From positions 124,001-188,000 of the forward strand of contig NZ_JADNBB010000004.1 in the NCBI RefSeq assembly GCF_015550595.1: a stretch of DNA of 64,000 bases, given 5' to 3'. Positions 46,595 through 55,478 of the stretch are shown piece after piece. The notes beneath the pieces were generated by a model. That model did no database searches and was not told the DNA's origin. It saw only the letters and a program-made list of their open reading frames with translations. This stretch comes from Parabacteroides goldsteinii. Its GTDB lineage: Bacteria; Bacteroidota; Bacteroidia; Bacteroidales; Tannerellaceae. Position numbers and translations under genes: made by a program. Numbering within the stretch: the stretch's first letter is position 1; each line of letters opens with the position of its first letter.

Positions 46595-48025
46595 ATGAAC
46601 TATTATTCTTTGGCCGTAACCCTGCTCATGTCAGGGCTACTGGCCGGATGTCAAGCCCGTGAAAAGAAGGTATTGGACGGGAATGGTGAAAATGCCGTTC
46701 CTGTATCGACCCATAGGATGCTTAATCCGATAGCACCTCCGGGAGTATATATTGCTGATCCGGAAGTGAGGCAGATGCCTGACGGGCGTATTTATGTCTA
46801 TGGGTCGCGTGATGAACCTGGTAATGACTGGTGCTCGCACTCTTATCATGTACTTTCTTCTTCTGACCTTGTGAATTGGCATGTGGAACAATTTTCTTTT
46901 GCCACTGAAGGTTTAGGGAAGCAAGTCGATTATACAGACAGGCTTTTATATGCTCCGGATTGTATTTATAAGGATGGAAAATACTATCTCTACTATTGCC
47001 TGGCCGGAGGTGGAGATGATGAAGGCGTTGCAGTCTCTTCTTCTCCTTACGGTCCGTTCAGAGATGGGAAAAAAATAGAAGGGATAAGTGGTATCGACCC
47101 GTCTGTATTCATCGACGATGACGGGCAGGGCTATCTGTTCTGGGGACAATGGCATGCCAGGGGAGCAAAATTGAGTAAAGATATGCTCTCTATAGAAGGG
47201 GCTGTCCATGACAGTCTGCTGACATACAATACGCATTTTTTCAATGAAGGCAGTTCTGTCCGGAAAAGGAACGGCATCTATTATTTGGTATATGGAAGCC
47301 ATTCCCGGCATGGCAAATCCAACTGTGCGACTTTGGATTATGCGACAGCGACATCTCCGTTAGGTCCTTATACGTATAGAGGGGTTATTGTCGATAATTG
47401 GGGAAGCGACAGGAATCTGGTGAATAACCATGGTTGTATAACCGAAATAAACGGACAATGGTATATTGCTTATCACCGCCCTACCCATGCGACTGCAACT
47501 GGAACCATGCGGAAAGCCTGCCTGGAGCCTATCATTTTTAATCCGGACGGCACGATTCCGGAAGTGGAAATGACCACGCAGGGAATCGGCGGTCCTATCT
47601 CTCCTTTTTATCGGATGGATGCGGCGAGAGCTTGTCTGATGTCGGGAAATGTGATGGTTTCGGTACGTAGACCGGAGAATGATATCCCTGTGGAGTATTT
47701 GTCTGCCATTCGTGACGGCGATCATGCTTATTGGAAATATTATGATTTTACCGATACGGATGTCAGCCATTTTGTTTGTAAGACATGGAATGAAAACAGG
47801 GCTGCAAAAATAGAGATTCGTCTGGATAGTCCGCAAGGCGAGTTACTCGGAGTATGCGATATTGCCCCGATGAATGGCCAGGTGGCTTATGCTATACATG
47901 AAACAAAAATTAAACCGGTTACAGGAAAACATGCCTTGGTACTGGTCTTTAAATCGGTTGAACCGGAAATGAAGGAGGTTAATTTAATGAATCTGGAATG
48001 GTTTGTTTTTGAGAAAAGAGAATAG
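46595..48025 (+). CDS. GH43 family glycoside hydrolase, lipoprotein
   Basis: 476-residue lipoprotein (GLLAGC, Cys19). A five-bladed propeller enzyme: the three inverting catalytic acids are visible as Asp55 (YIADPEVRQ), Asp168 (SGIDPSVFIDDDG) and Glu218 (FFNEGSSVRK). GH43 members are arabinofuranosidases, xylosidases, arabinanases or galactosidases; the exact activity cannot be told. The last ~120 residues form a beta-sandwich, probably carbohydrate-binding. It is the only hydrolase in PUL 2, so the locus may target a simple arabino- or xylo-oligosaccharide, or may work with enzymes elsewhere. A terminator follows. Confidence 0.92.
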   Translation: MNYYSLAVTLLMSGLLAGCQAREKKVLDGNGENAVPVSTHRMLNPIAPPGVYIADPEVRQMPDGRIYVYGSRDEPGNDWCSHSYHVLSSSDLVNWHVEQFSFATEGLGKQVDYTDRLLYAPDCIYKDGKYYLYYCLAGGGDDEGVAVSSSPYGPFRDGKKIEGISGIDPSVFIDDDGQGYLFWGQWHARGAKLSKDMLSIEGAVHDSLLTYNTHFFNEGSSVRKRNGIYYLVYGSHSRHGKSNCATLDYATATSPLGPYTYRGVIVDNWGSDRNLVNNHGCITEINGQWYIAYHRPTHATATGTMRKACLEPIIFNPDGTIPEVEMTTQGIGGPISPFYRMDAARACLMSGNVMVSVRRPENDIPVEYLSAIRDGDHAYWKYYDFTDTDVSHFVCKTWNENRAAKIEIRLDSPQGELLGVCDIAPMNGQVAYAIHETKIKPVTGKHALVLVFKSVEPEMKEVNLMNLEWFVFEKRE

Positions 48026-48044
48026 GGTGAAATTACAGTTTCAG

Positions 48045-48097
48045 GCAAACAGGACTATTGTGTTATCGAAGATAGCATTATAGTCCTGCTTGTTTGT
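48045..48097 (+). terminator. Terminator at the end of PUL 2
   Basis: CAGGACTAT (48050-48058) pairs perfectly with ATAGTCCTG (48080-48088); the flanks CAAAC and GTTTG extend the stem. T-rich sequence follows. Confidence 0.65.
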
Positions 48098-48148
48098 ATA
48101 TTATTGTATATGGTAAAAGTTATAACAAAAGTTTTATAATAATAATCC

Positions 48149-48210
48149 TTCATTCCTTCATCTGTGTGTATTATCGTCTTTGTAATCATTTGTTTACAGC
48201 TGAAGGAAAT
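48149..48210. repeat. Inverted-repeat motif, copy 1
   Basis: TTCATTCCTTCATCTGTG (48149-48166) and TTTACAGCTGAAGGAAAT (48193-48210) form arms of an inverted repeat (TTCCTTCATCTGT against its complement, 12 of 13). The right arm lies in the last codons of the HU-like gene. The same two blocks recur in the same orientation at 63756-63816. Confidence 0.75.
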
Positions 48211-48791
48211 GAATAAACCCTTGTGCTCTTATACCCGCCTTTCTCCAATTTTCCTTCATCTATCAGTTTTTTTAGATCTTCCAATGCACGGTATTTGGAG
48301 CAACCCGTCAGCTCCCGGTAGTCGCTGCAAGTGATATAATGATGTGTGTTCAAGTATTCTGTCAGCCTGCGCACACGTTCTTCGAAAGAAGGCAGAACGC
48401 CTTTTCCTTCCGGTATACGTTCCAGGTGCATTGACTTTAGCTTGCTTTTCAGGTATTTTCCGCACCGGAAATTCACATTGCGGAAATGGATCGACTCGCT
48501 GCGGATTTCTTTTTTATCCATTACCGGACGCGAAGCTAGTGAAACGCTGAAAAAGCCGATACCGTCCAATTCTACATTATATCCTTCATCCAATCGGAAA
48601 GCCATCATATCGGCAATGACTTGCAAAGCCCTTTTGATATCGGCTCCCGAAATTCCGGAACGGCCTTCCGCTTCCTTTATCAGATCATTGGTATGGATTG
48701 TCCCGTAAGGTACTACACGCGGATGTAACGCCTGTTTTTTCTTGTCTCCCGTGGGGTTCGGATTGCGAACCATTCGATATCTTGCACACAT
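48186..48791 (-). CDS. HU-like DNA-binding protein with C-terminal winged-helix-like extension
   Basis: 201-residue protein. Residues about 25-125 form the Bacteroidetes HU-type domain (HPRVVPYGTIHTNDLIKEAEGRSGISGADI, LDGIGFFSVSLASRPV, IHFRNVNFRCGKYLKSKL). The C-terminal ~65 residues (RRLTEYLNTHHYITCSDYRELTGCSKYRALEDL) look like a winged helix. In Bacteroides such genes often accompany VirE/BT4734-like genes, and here a VirE-like relic starts just upstream on the opposite strand. It probably binds DNA at its own locus. Met7 is an alternative start. Confidence 0.85.
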   Translation of the reverse strand: MCARYRMVRNPNPTGDKKKQALHPRVVPYGTIHTNDLIKEAEGRSGISGADIKRALQVIADMMAFRLDEGYNVELDGIGFFSVSLASRPVMDKKEIRSESIHFRNVNFRCGKYLKSKLKSMHLERIPEGKGVLPSFEERVRRLTEYLNTHHYITCSDYRELTGCSKYRALEDLKKLIDEGKLEKGGYKSTRVYSFPSAVNK

Positions 48792-48862
48792 ATCAGTATT
48801 TGTTTAAGGTAAAACTATGTATTCCGTAATTCCGAAGTGCCTTACTCTGTTTTGTTTGTCAA

Positions 48863-49010
48863 TTGTCGTATGCTTGTCCGGCAGCTGCCAAACTTCCTCG
48901 GATCGTTTTCGGTGCAGAATTGAAAAAGAAAAATGAGACTTTGGAGATGAAGGCTTACAACGGTCTTGTTCTATTGGAAGTCGATAACCTGTCGGGCGAT
49001 ACGACGGCGA
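48863..49010 (+). pseudogene. VirE/BT4734-like N-terminal domain relic
   Basis: A plus-strand frame reads PAAAKLPRIVFGAELKKKNE followed by AYNGLVLLEVDNLSGD. The pattern (LP, two hydrophobics, F-G, then Y-x-GL-hydrophobic-LxVDxL) fits the BT4734-like domain of Bacteroidales VirE proteins. It has no good start and stops resembling the family at about 49010, where sequence of the reverse-strand AAA gene begins. It is a short fragment cut by that junction. Recognition is by pattern only. Confidence 0.4.
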
Positions 49011-49600
49011 AATGGGTAATATCCCTTCGTCAGGTATTCCTTGAACAGAGCCAACGGGCGTTCTGTACCCGGCAGTTCTACTTTATGTTCCAATATCTCT
49101 TGCAGGGAATAGGCCGATAGCCGGATATCTTTTGCTAATATAAGATATTCGCGGAAAGAGAGTCCTGGGAGGAAGTAACTGAGTGCCCAGCGGCTCAAAT
49201 CCGCATTACCTTTATAGATGTCCAGGATGGAGGAACCGGTAAAGATAACTTGGAAATCGGGATAATAGTCATAAATCATTTTCAGCTCCTTCGACCAGTC
49301 CTGATATTTATGTACTTCATCGATGAATAGGTGTTTCCCGCCGTTTTTGTAGAAGTCTGACGCAAGGTCAAACAGGCGGTGTTCTGCGAAATAAATATCA
49401 TCGGCATTGATAAAAAGCGTATCCTCCACATGGTGGTACAGTTTGATATGCTGCAATAGCATGGTGGTTTTGCCTACGCCTCTGGGGTCTACTATTCCCA
49501 GCATCCGGGAAGACTAGTCTATCCGGTCGTGCAGGTATCTGACATAAGATGTGTCGGTGAGCCTGAGCAATCTTCTAAAAAGTTCTATAAGCTGTTCCAT
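49008..49600 (-). pseudogene. AAA ATPase (AAA_14/DUF4143 type), broken
   Basis: Starts at ATG 49600 (MEQLIELFRRLLRLTDTSYVRYLHD), then an in-frame TAG at 49514-49516 where RID is normally followed by Trp. It continues with Walker A GVGKTTMLLQH, Walker B KHLFIDEVHKY and VIFTGSSILDIY. At about 49010, after LTKGYYPF, family similarity ends and the frame runs into the VirE-like relic. The C-terminal half (normally a nuclease-like DUF4143 domain) is missing. One nonsense mutation plus truncation makes it a pseudogene. Confidence 0.85.
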
Positions 49601-49657
49601 TGTCTGATTGAATTGGTTTCTTACAGGCAAAGATATTAAAATTGCCGGATGAAACCA

Positions 49658-49678
49658 GCAGTTTTGCTATAAAACTGC
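49658..49678. promoter_or_regulatory. Perfect hairpin upstream of the AAA relic
   Basis: GCAGTTTT (49658-49665), five-base loop, AAAACTGC (49671-49678), then ACTTTTAAAG. It lies 58 bp upstream of the ATPase start. It could be an operator or a terminator for plus-strand transcription. A TATCTTTG box (49635-49628, minus) lies between the hairpin and the gene. Confidence 0.45.
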
Positions 49679-49720
49679 ACTTTTAAAGTAGCATAATTGC
49701 ATTACCTTCAACCAAAGATA

Positions 49721-49790
49721 CCTGACAAATACCGACAAATACCGACAAATACCGACAGACAGTGACAACCGCCGACAATGGCGGACAGGG
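49721..49790. repeat. Seven 10-bp repeats with invariant GACA
   Basis: GACA occurs at 49724, 49734, 49744, 49754, 49764, 49774 and 49784, exactly every 10 bp. The first units read GACAAATACC and later ones diverge outside GACA. The spacing equals one DNA helical turn and does not fit codon periodicity. There are no spacers, so it is not CRISPR. Confidence 0.7.
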
Positions 49791-50100
49791 CCTTTCCGGC
49801 CTGCCGTACTTTTACAGTGTAATACACAGAGTAGCTTTTTCGATTAAGCCCGGCTTATCGTCACGGCTTATCCGGCAGCTGCCGCGGTTAGTTAGTATCC
49901 TTCTGCTTTTGCACGTGAAATTGCATACAGCAAATATATCAGTGAGGTGAACGGCGATAACCGGGCCGTTTACTGCCGGTTGCTCGATAGTTTTTCGACG
50001 ACGATCGGTAAATTGCTCACGATACCGGTGTCAACCCGGGCTTACCCCGAGTTGACAGGAGAACGACTTTATTGTAACTTGAATCTACGGGATCCTAAAA
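49791..50100. other. GC-richer intergenic stretch of unknown origin
   Basis: About 310 bp without a convincing gene. A 12-bp palindrome CGGCAGCTGCCG lies at 49874-49885. An 18-bp block (GCTTATCCGGCAGCTGCC, 49866-49883) matches 48872-48889 in the VirE-like relic with one mismatch, so this may be another decayed piece of the same kind of element. Short reading frames here are broken by stops. Confidence 0.35.
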
Positions 50101-50108
50101 TATTTGCT

Positions 50109-50116
50109 TATATTTG
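50109..50116 (+). promoter_or_regulatory. Promoter box of the PUL 3 sigma factor
   Basis: TATATTTG fits TAnnTTTG and lies 23 bp before ATG 50140, which supports that start over the in-frame ATG at 50104 lying upstream of the box. Confidence 0.5.
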
Positions 50117-50139
50117 CGCGAATCAGTATATTTTGTCTG

Positions 50140-50709
50140 ATGGAGAATGGAGATATAAATTCTAATAAAAGAATCGTAGAAGAACTATTCAGGAAATACT
50201 ATAAAGTCTTGAGAGCGTATGCCTATCGTTTATTGGGAGATAAAGATATGGCAGAGGATATTGTGCAAGATGCTTATTATGAATTGTGGAAAAAGCAGGA
50301 ACAATTGATTATGCAGGATGCCATAAAGTCATATCTTTTCCGTTCGGTATATACAAAATCACTCAATTGTTTGAACAGTAAGGAATATACAGAGCAGGAA
50401 TCGTTTGAACAATCTACCGAAGGTAAAATACAGAAAATGTATATACAATCCCAGTTGCTGGATCAGGAAAGCGATTTGATGTATAAAGAGTTGCAGACAG
50501 CAATCAATACAATAATCGACGGTCTGCCCGATCAATGTAAAAAAGTTTTCATACTTAGCCGGAAATATGAACTGAAGAACCGCGAAATAGCCGAACGCCT
50601 GGATATATCATTGAAAACAGTAGAAAAACATATAACCAAAGCCTTGTTCATATTGCGCTCGAATCTGAAAGATAGTACAGGAATTCTTTTACTTCCTTTT
50701 TTTCTATAG
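50140..50709 (+). CDS. ECF sigma factor of PUL 3
   Basis: 189-residue sigma-70 family protein. Region 2: VEELFRKYYKVLRAYAYRLLGDKDMAEDIVQDAYYELWK. Region 4: LPDQCKKVFILSRKYELKNREIAERL and SLKTVEKHITKALFILRSNL. I start at 50140 (MENGDINSNK); a longer frame from 50104 would begin upstream of the promoter box. fecR follows 85 bp later on the same strand, the usual layout, unlike PUL 2. It should switch on the susC-susD-sulfatase operon. Confidence 0.92.
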   Translation: MENGDINSNKRIVEELFRKYYKVLRAYAYRLLGDKDMAEDIVQDAYYELWKKQEQLIMQDAIKSYLFRSVYTKSLNCLNSKEYTEQESFEQSTEGKIQKMYIQSQLLDQESDLMYKELQTAINTIIDGLPDQCKKVFILSRKYELKNREIAERLDISLKTVEKHITKALFILRSNLKDSTGILLLPFFL

Positions 50710-50794
50710 AATCCGAATCAATTTTATTTCATTACAGAGGTAGGGTCTTTTCTGTTTCATTTGTTCTACTTTAAAGACAACAGAAAAAGAGAGT

Positions 50795-51784
50795 ATGGAT
50801 ATAGATGAAACTATTGGTAAGTATCTGAACAATTCGGCTACAAAGGAGGAGAAGGAAATCCTTTTAGTATGGTTGGAGGATAAAGAGGAAAACCGCAATA
50901 AATTTAAAGAAATGTATGATCTGTGGTTATACAGCAACGCTTTATTGACAGACAATAAAGATATGGAAGCTGCATTAGCCCGTCTGAATGAACGTACTTC
51001 TCTAGCCTCTAAACGAACTGTGTCTGTTCGTCTTTTCAGTTTTCATGTTATGCGGGTGGCTGCTGCTATCCTTTTGTTGTTCTCTGCAGGTTATGTGGGT
51101 TATTACCTGAAAGGAAATGAAGAGGAGACTGTAATAACGATGAATAAATTGTTAACCGGAGATAATAATAAGGGACAATATGTTTTACCGGACGGATCTA
51201 CCGTGTGGCTGAATGCGAATAGTGTATTGGAATACCCTGATACCTTTACAGGTAAAAAGCGGATGGTACGATTAAAAGGAGAAGCCTTGTTTGAAGTAAA
51301 AAAGGATACAAGTAATCCTTTTGTTGTGCAAACGGGAGGAATGGACATTGAAGTGTTGGGTACTTGTTTTCTGGTTCAAAACTATCCTGATAAGCCAACG
51401 GTGGAAACGGTATTGGTTAATGGTAGTGTAAAAATAGAAGGCAATTATTTCCCTGAATCCCGTATATTGGTTCCCGGCCAGATGATTGCATACAATAAAA
51501 ATACGGCAAAAACTGATCTGAGTATGGTAGACACTGCTGATTATACCAACTGGATTCATTCAAAATTGGTATTTGATAAAACGAACCTTGCTCACGTTAT
51601 TATTAATTTGGAGAAGTGGTATGGCATCAGAATCGTAGCTTCTCCTGAATTAGTTCAAAATACACATATGTCGTTTACTGTCCGTAGGGAGTCGCTGGAT
51701 GAGATACTCAAATATATGTCGTTGACAGCTCCGATAGCCTATAAATGGAAAGACAATGTATTGTATTTGTCTTCGAAAGAATAA
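50795..51784 (+). CDS. FecR-family anti-sigma factor (PUL 3)
   Basis: 329 residues. The short cytoplasmic start (MDIDETIGKYLNNSATKEEKEIL) should contact the sigma factor. A membrane helix (VMRVAAAILLLFSAGYVGYYL, about residue 85) is followed by the FecR domain (YVLPDGSTVWLNANSVLEYPD; LKGEALFEVKKDTSNPFVV) and a C-terminal STN-like domain (MSFTVRRESLDEILKYMSL). It relays the substrate signal from the downstream SusC. Confidence 0.92.
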   Translation: MDIDETIGKYLNNSATKEEKEILLVWLEDKEENRNKFKEMYDLWLYSNALLTDNKDMEAALARLNERTSLASKRTVSVRLFSFHVMRVAAAILLLFSAGYVGYYLKGNEEETVITMNKLLTGDNNKGQYVLPDGSTVWLNANSVLEYPDTFTGKKRMVRLKGEALFEVKKDTSNPFVVQTGGMDIEVLGTCFLVQNYPDKPTVETVLVNGSVKIEGNYFPESRILVPGQMIAYNKNTAKTDLSMVDTADYTNWIHSKLVFDKTNLAHVIINLEKWYGIRIVASPELVQNTHMSFTVRRESLDEILKYMSLTAPIAYKWKDNVLYLSSKE

Positions 51785-51858
51785 AAAGAGTGAGTTGAAA
51801 ACAAAGTATTAACCTTTAATTGTAATGCAATATGTAGAAAGACACAGAAAGTAAAAAA

Positions 51859-51888
51859 GATAGGCGAATGCGCTAACACTCACCTATC
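51859..51888 (+). promoter_or_regulatory. Leader stem-loop before the PUL 3 susC
   Basis: GATAGG (51859-51864) pairs with CCTATC (51883-51888); one mismatch, then two more pairs. It occupies the same place as the hairpins before the PUL 2 susC and has the same stem-mismatch-stem layout, but a different loop and no T run. Confidence 0.4.
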
Positions 51889-51963
51889 ACAAGATCTTAA
51901 ATTAACAAACATTTCTCTCCCCAGAGTAATGATTATTTTAAAATTTAAAATCCATACAAAGTT

Positions 51964-54900
51964 ATGAATAAATCAAATGGGAAAAGTGTGTTATGCCTTT
52001 TCTTAACAGAAAAAAATATCCGTATTATGAAACATACGTGTTTTATGTTAATCTTATTCGTATTCCAGAGTGCGGCCACTACTTATGCTCAGCACACCCG
52101 GATTAGTCTGGATCTGAAACAGTCCTCGTTAAAAGAGGTGTTTAAAGAAATAGAGTCGAAGACTGAATTCACATTCTTTTATAATGATGAAATAATAAAC
52201 CTGGAGCGTATCATAGATGTACAAGTAAAGAATGAAACCATTGAAAGTCTTTTAAACAGGATATTGACAAATAGTACCTTTGTTATTGAGAATAAGAATA
52301 TTTTGCTGATACCAAAGGAGTCGAAAGAACCTTCCCATCCGGGTATTCAGCAGACGAAACGAGAAATTATAGGAAAAGTAACAGATGAACGTGGAGAACC
52401 CATTCTCGGAGTTAATGTACTGGAGAAAGGAACAACGAATGGAGTCATTACCGATGTCGACGGGAAATTTATCTTATCTGTTTCACCTAACGCAACATTG
52501 ACATTTTCTTATATCGGATATGTGTCAATTGAAATATCGGTTAGCAATAAGAACTCGATAACCATTATCATGAAAGAAAATAGCGAATTGTTGAATGAGG
52601 TGATTGTTGTTGGTTTTGGGTCTCAGAAAAAGGAAAATCTGACAGGTGCAGTTTCTCAGATAAAGATGGAAGATGTATTGGGGAATCGTCCGGTCGTTAG
52701 TGCGATGGGAGCATTACAAGGGGCCATGCCGGGACTCTATATATCAGGAGGGTCTACTCCGGGCGAAAGTAAAAGTTTTAATATCCGTGGAACGACATCT
52801 ATCAACGGTGGTAGTCCGTTAGTATTGATTGATAATGTTCCTGGTGATATCGACATGCTGAATCCAGAAGATATACAATCCGTTTCCGTATTGAAGGATG
52901 TGGCTTCATCTGCCATTTATGGAGCACGGGCGGCATTTGGAGTTATATTGGTGACAACGAAGAAGGCTAAAAAGAAAGATCGTTTCCAATTAAATTATAA
53001 TAATAATTTCGGCTTCCAAAAGTCTGTGAATCTGTTGGAACCTGTTTCTGCTATGGAGTTTTTACGGGTGTATAAAGATACTGATTGGCTGTCGGGGCAT
53101 TTTGTTTATGGACAAAATCTGGATAAATGGATGCAATATTTGTCAGAGTATCAAAACGACCCGGGCAAATTCAATGTAATAGGAGATGGTATTTATATTC
53201 CGACGGAAGATAATGCGGCAGGAACACGATATTATTTGAATGAAAAGGATTTGACGAGAAATATATTGGATAATTTTGGATTTCTACAAAATCATAATGT
53301 ATCGGCATCGGGTGGTACAGATAAAGCAAGTTATCGTCTGTCTTTGGGATATAATGATGAAAAAGGTGTTTTAATTACGGATTTGGACCGTTATAAACGT
53401 ATAACAGCAGCATCTTATGTCTCTTTGGATGTGACCAGTTGGTTAACGCAAGAGATGGATGTGCGGTATGCCCGCTCTAAAAAATCCGTGCCACACGGAA
53501 AAGGTATTTATGGAACTGGCGATATGCCTTTGACACCGGAAGGGGAGATGGCCGCAGCAGATGGTACTATGCTTCCAGTCGGGACTCCCAGAAATAGTTT
53601 GTTGAATGCTACTCCTGATATAAAGAACATAGAGAATCCACGTATTTTTTCGAAAACAACCTTTAAGCCGGTTAAAGGCTTGGATGTCGTTTTCGAATAT
53701 ACGTATGATAAAACGATATATGACCAAAAGGTTTATGACAAACCTTACAATCAAACATCAATGCAATTAGGCAATGTCCCGCTTTATGCAACATCGAGAT
53801 ATGAAAATACTAAATATACGATTAACTATAATGCCATAAATCTGTTTGGAACTTATCAGCTCAACATCGGCGAAGATCATAATTTTAAATTGATGGTCGG
53901 ATATAATCAAGAGTCGAGCCGTAAAGAGCAACTGAAGGTTGAACGTTTAGGCATGATAAATGAGGAATATCCATCTTTTAGTAGTGCTACAGGCGAGAGG
54001 ACAATCATAGACGATTACAGCGAATATGCTGTTCGGGGAGCATTTTATCGCTTTAATTATGATTACAAAGGACGGTATTTGTTTGAGGCGAATGGCCGTT
54101 ATGACGGTTCGTCAAGATTCCCGAAAGATAATCGTTTCGGCTTTTTCCCCTCTTTCTCTTTGGGATGGAATCTGGCAAAAGAAAATTTCATTGCTGATTA
54201 TGATACATGGTTGAGTGAACTGAAATTCAGAGTCTCCTGGGGACAGATCGGCAATCAGTCCATCAGCAACTATGCTTTTGTCCCGACAATGGGGGCTTAT
54301 TTAGGCTCTTGGATTTATGAAGGGAAACAGCCTACTACATTGGAGGTTCCAGCATTGGTCAGCAGTCACTTTACTTGGGAAACGGTCGAAACGACGGATG
54401 TGGGTTTGGACTTGTCGGTGTTCAATAATCGTTTGAATTTGACTGCGGACTGGTATATCCGGGATACGAAAGATATGTTAGCTCCGGGAATGGAATTACC
54501 ATCTGTGTTAGGTGCAGATGCTCCGCAGCAAAATGTTGCGGATCTGCGGACAAAAGGTTGGGAGATAACTGTTGGATGGAGAGATAAAATCGGCGATTGG
54601 GGATATAATGTCGGATTTAATATTTATGATTCCAAAACAAAAATAACAAAGTTCGATAATGCAAATTATTTGTTGGGGAGTCCGATGAATACGGATGACA
54701 GCAAGCATACGAATTATATCGGTCGGGAGATCGGGGAACTTTGGGGATATGTAACGGACGGATTCTATACGATAGATGATTTTGAAGATATACATACCTG
54801 GAAATTAAAGGAAGGAGTTGTTTCCGTTCAGGGAGTCAATGTGCAACCCGGAGATATAAAGTATAAGAATCTGCATGATGACAAAAACAGTGTCAATCAG

Positions 54901-55467
54901 ATCGATTTAGGTGACAATACATTGGAGAATCCGGGTGATATACAGGTTATCGGTAATACCCAGCCTCGTTTTCATTACGGCATAAATTTAGGAGTTAGCT
55001 GGAAGACTTTGACACTGGATGTTCTGTTGCAGGGAGTCGGAAAGCGGGATTATTATTCAGCTTCGGCAGTATTTCCGTTCGGAGGAAGCGAATTTGGAGG
55101 TTTGTATGAGGGACAATTGGATTACTGGAAACCGGTCGATGCGGCGAATGGAAATTATACGGCTCTGAATCCGGAAGCTTGGCTGCCACGTATTTATGAT
55201 GAATATGAAAACTACAGTTACAACAGTAGAGTCCAAACGAAATATATGTTGGATGCTTCTTATTTGCGTATAAAAAATGTAACATTGGGTTATACCTTAC
55301 CTAAGACACTGACAGAAAAGATCCGGTTGAATGGTGTAAAGTTTTATGTCAGTGTAGAAAATCTGCATACTTTCTCCTCTTTGCCGATGGGGTTTGATCC
55401 GGAGCGTTTAAGCTGGGGATATCCTTTTTATCGTACAATATCGTTAGGGTTTAATTTAAATCTTTAA
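51964..55467 (+). CDS. susC: SusC-like transporter with STN domain (PUL 3)
   Basis: 1167-residue TonB-dependent outer-membrane protein, the longest of the three. Leader with internal Met (MKHTCFMLILFVFQSA), STN domain (ISLDLKQSSLKEVFKEIE to TFVIENKNILLIP, about residues 45-120), carboxypeptidase-like domain (IIGKVTDERGEPILGVNVLEKG), NEVIVVGFG in place of the usual VVVGYG, plug (LVLIDNVPGDIDM, SVLKDVASSAIYGARAAFGV) and barrel ending LGFNLNL. The STN domain fits FecR signalling. Its cargo is likely a sulfated glycan, judged from the four sulfatases downstream. Confidence 0.95.
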   Translation: MNKSNGKSVLCLFLTEKNIRIMKHTCFMLILFVFQSAATTYAQHTRISLDLKQSSLKEVFKEIESKTEFTFFYNDEIINLERIIDVQVKNETIESLLNRILTNSTFVIENKNILLIPKESKEPSHPGIQQTKREIIGKVTDERGEPILGVNVLEKGTTNGVITDVDGKFILSVSPNATLTFSYIGYVSIEISVSNKNSITIIMKENSELLNEVIVVGFGSQKKENLTGAVSQIKMEDVLGNRPVVSAMGALQGAMPGLYISGGSTPGESKSFNIRGTTSINGGSPLVLIDNVPGDIDMLNPEDIQSVSVLKDVASSAIYGARAAFGVILVTTKKAKKKDRFQLNYNNNFGFQKSVNLLEPVSAMEFLRVYKDTDWLSGHFVYGQNLDKWMQYLSEYQNDPGKFNVIGDGIYIPTEDNAAGTRYYLNEKDLTRNILDNFGFLQNHNVSASGGTDKASYRLSLGYNDEKGVLITDLDRYKRITAASYVSLDVTSWLTQEMDVRYARSKKSVPHGKGIYGTGDMPLTPEGEMAAADGTMLPVGTPRNSLLNATPDIKNIENPRIFSKTTFKPVKGLDVVFEYTYDKTIYDQKVYDKPYNQTSMQLGNVPLYATSRYENTKYTINYNAINLFGTYQLNIGEDHNFKLMVGYNQESSRKEQLKVERLGMINEEYPSFSSATGERTIIDDYSEYAVRGAFYRFNYDYKGRYLFEANGRYDGSSRFPKDNRFGFFPSFSLGWNLAKENFIADYDTWLSELKFRVSWGQIGNQSISNYAFVPTMGAYLGSWIYEGKQPTTLEVPALVSSHFTWETVETTDVGLDLSVFNNRLNLTADWYIRDTKDMLAPGMELPSVLGADAPQQNVADLRTKGWEITVGWRDKIGDWGYNVGFNIYDSKTKITKFDNANYLLGSPMNTDDSKHTNYIGREIGELWGYVTDGFYTIDDFEDIHTWKLKEGVVSVQGVNVQPGDIKYKNLHDDKNSVNQIDLGDNTLENPGDIQVIGNTQPRFHYGINLGVSWKTLTLDVLLQGVGKRDYYSASAVFPFGGSEFGGLYEGQLDYWKPVDAANGNYTALNPEAWLPRIYDEYENYSYNSRVQTKYMLDASYLRIKNVTLGYTLPKTLTEKIRLNGVKFYVSVENLHTFSSLPMGFDPERLSWGYPFYRTISLGFNLNL

Positions 55468-55478
55468 ATGAATAGATT

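Noticed and set aside
49721-49790. CRISPR array at the GACA repeats
   Set aside because: The unit is 10 bp with no spacers and no cas genes nearby.
50104-50139. Longer N-terminus for the PUL 3 sigma factor
   Set aside because: The extra codons overlap the TATATTTG promoter box and have no similarity to sigma region 1 or 2.
49762-50165. Small plus-strand genes before the PUL 3 sigma factor
   Set aside because: Two overlapping frames of 60-70 codons show no family features, and one runs through the promoter box of the sigma gene.
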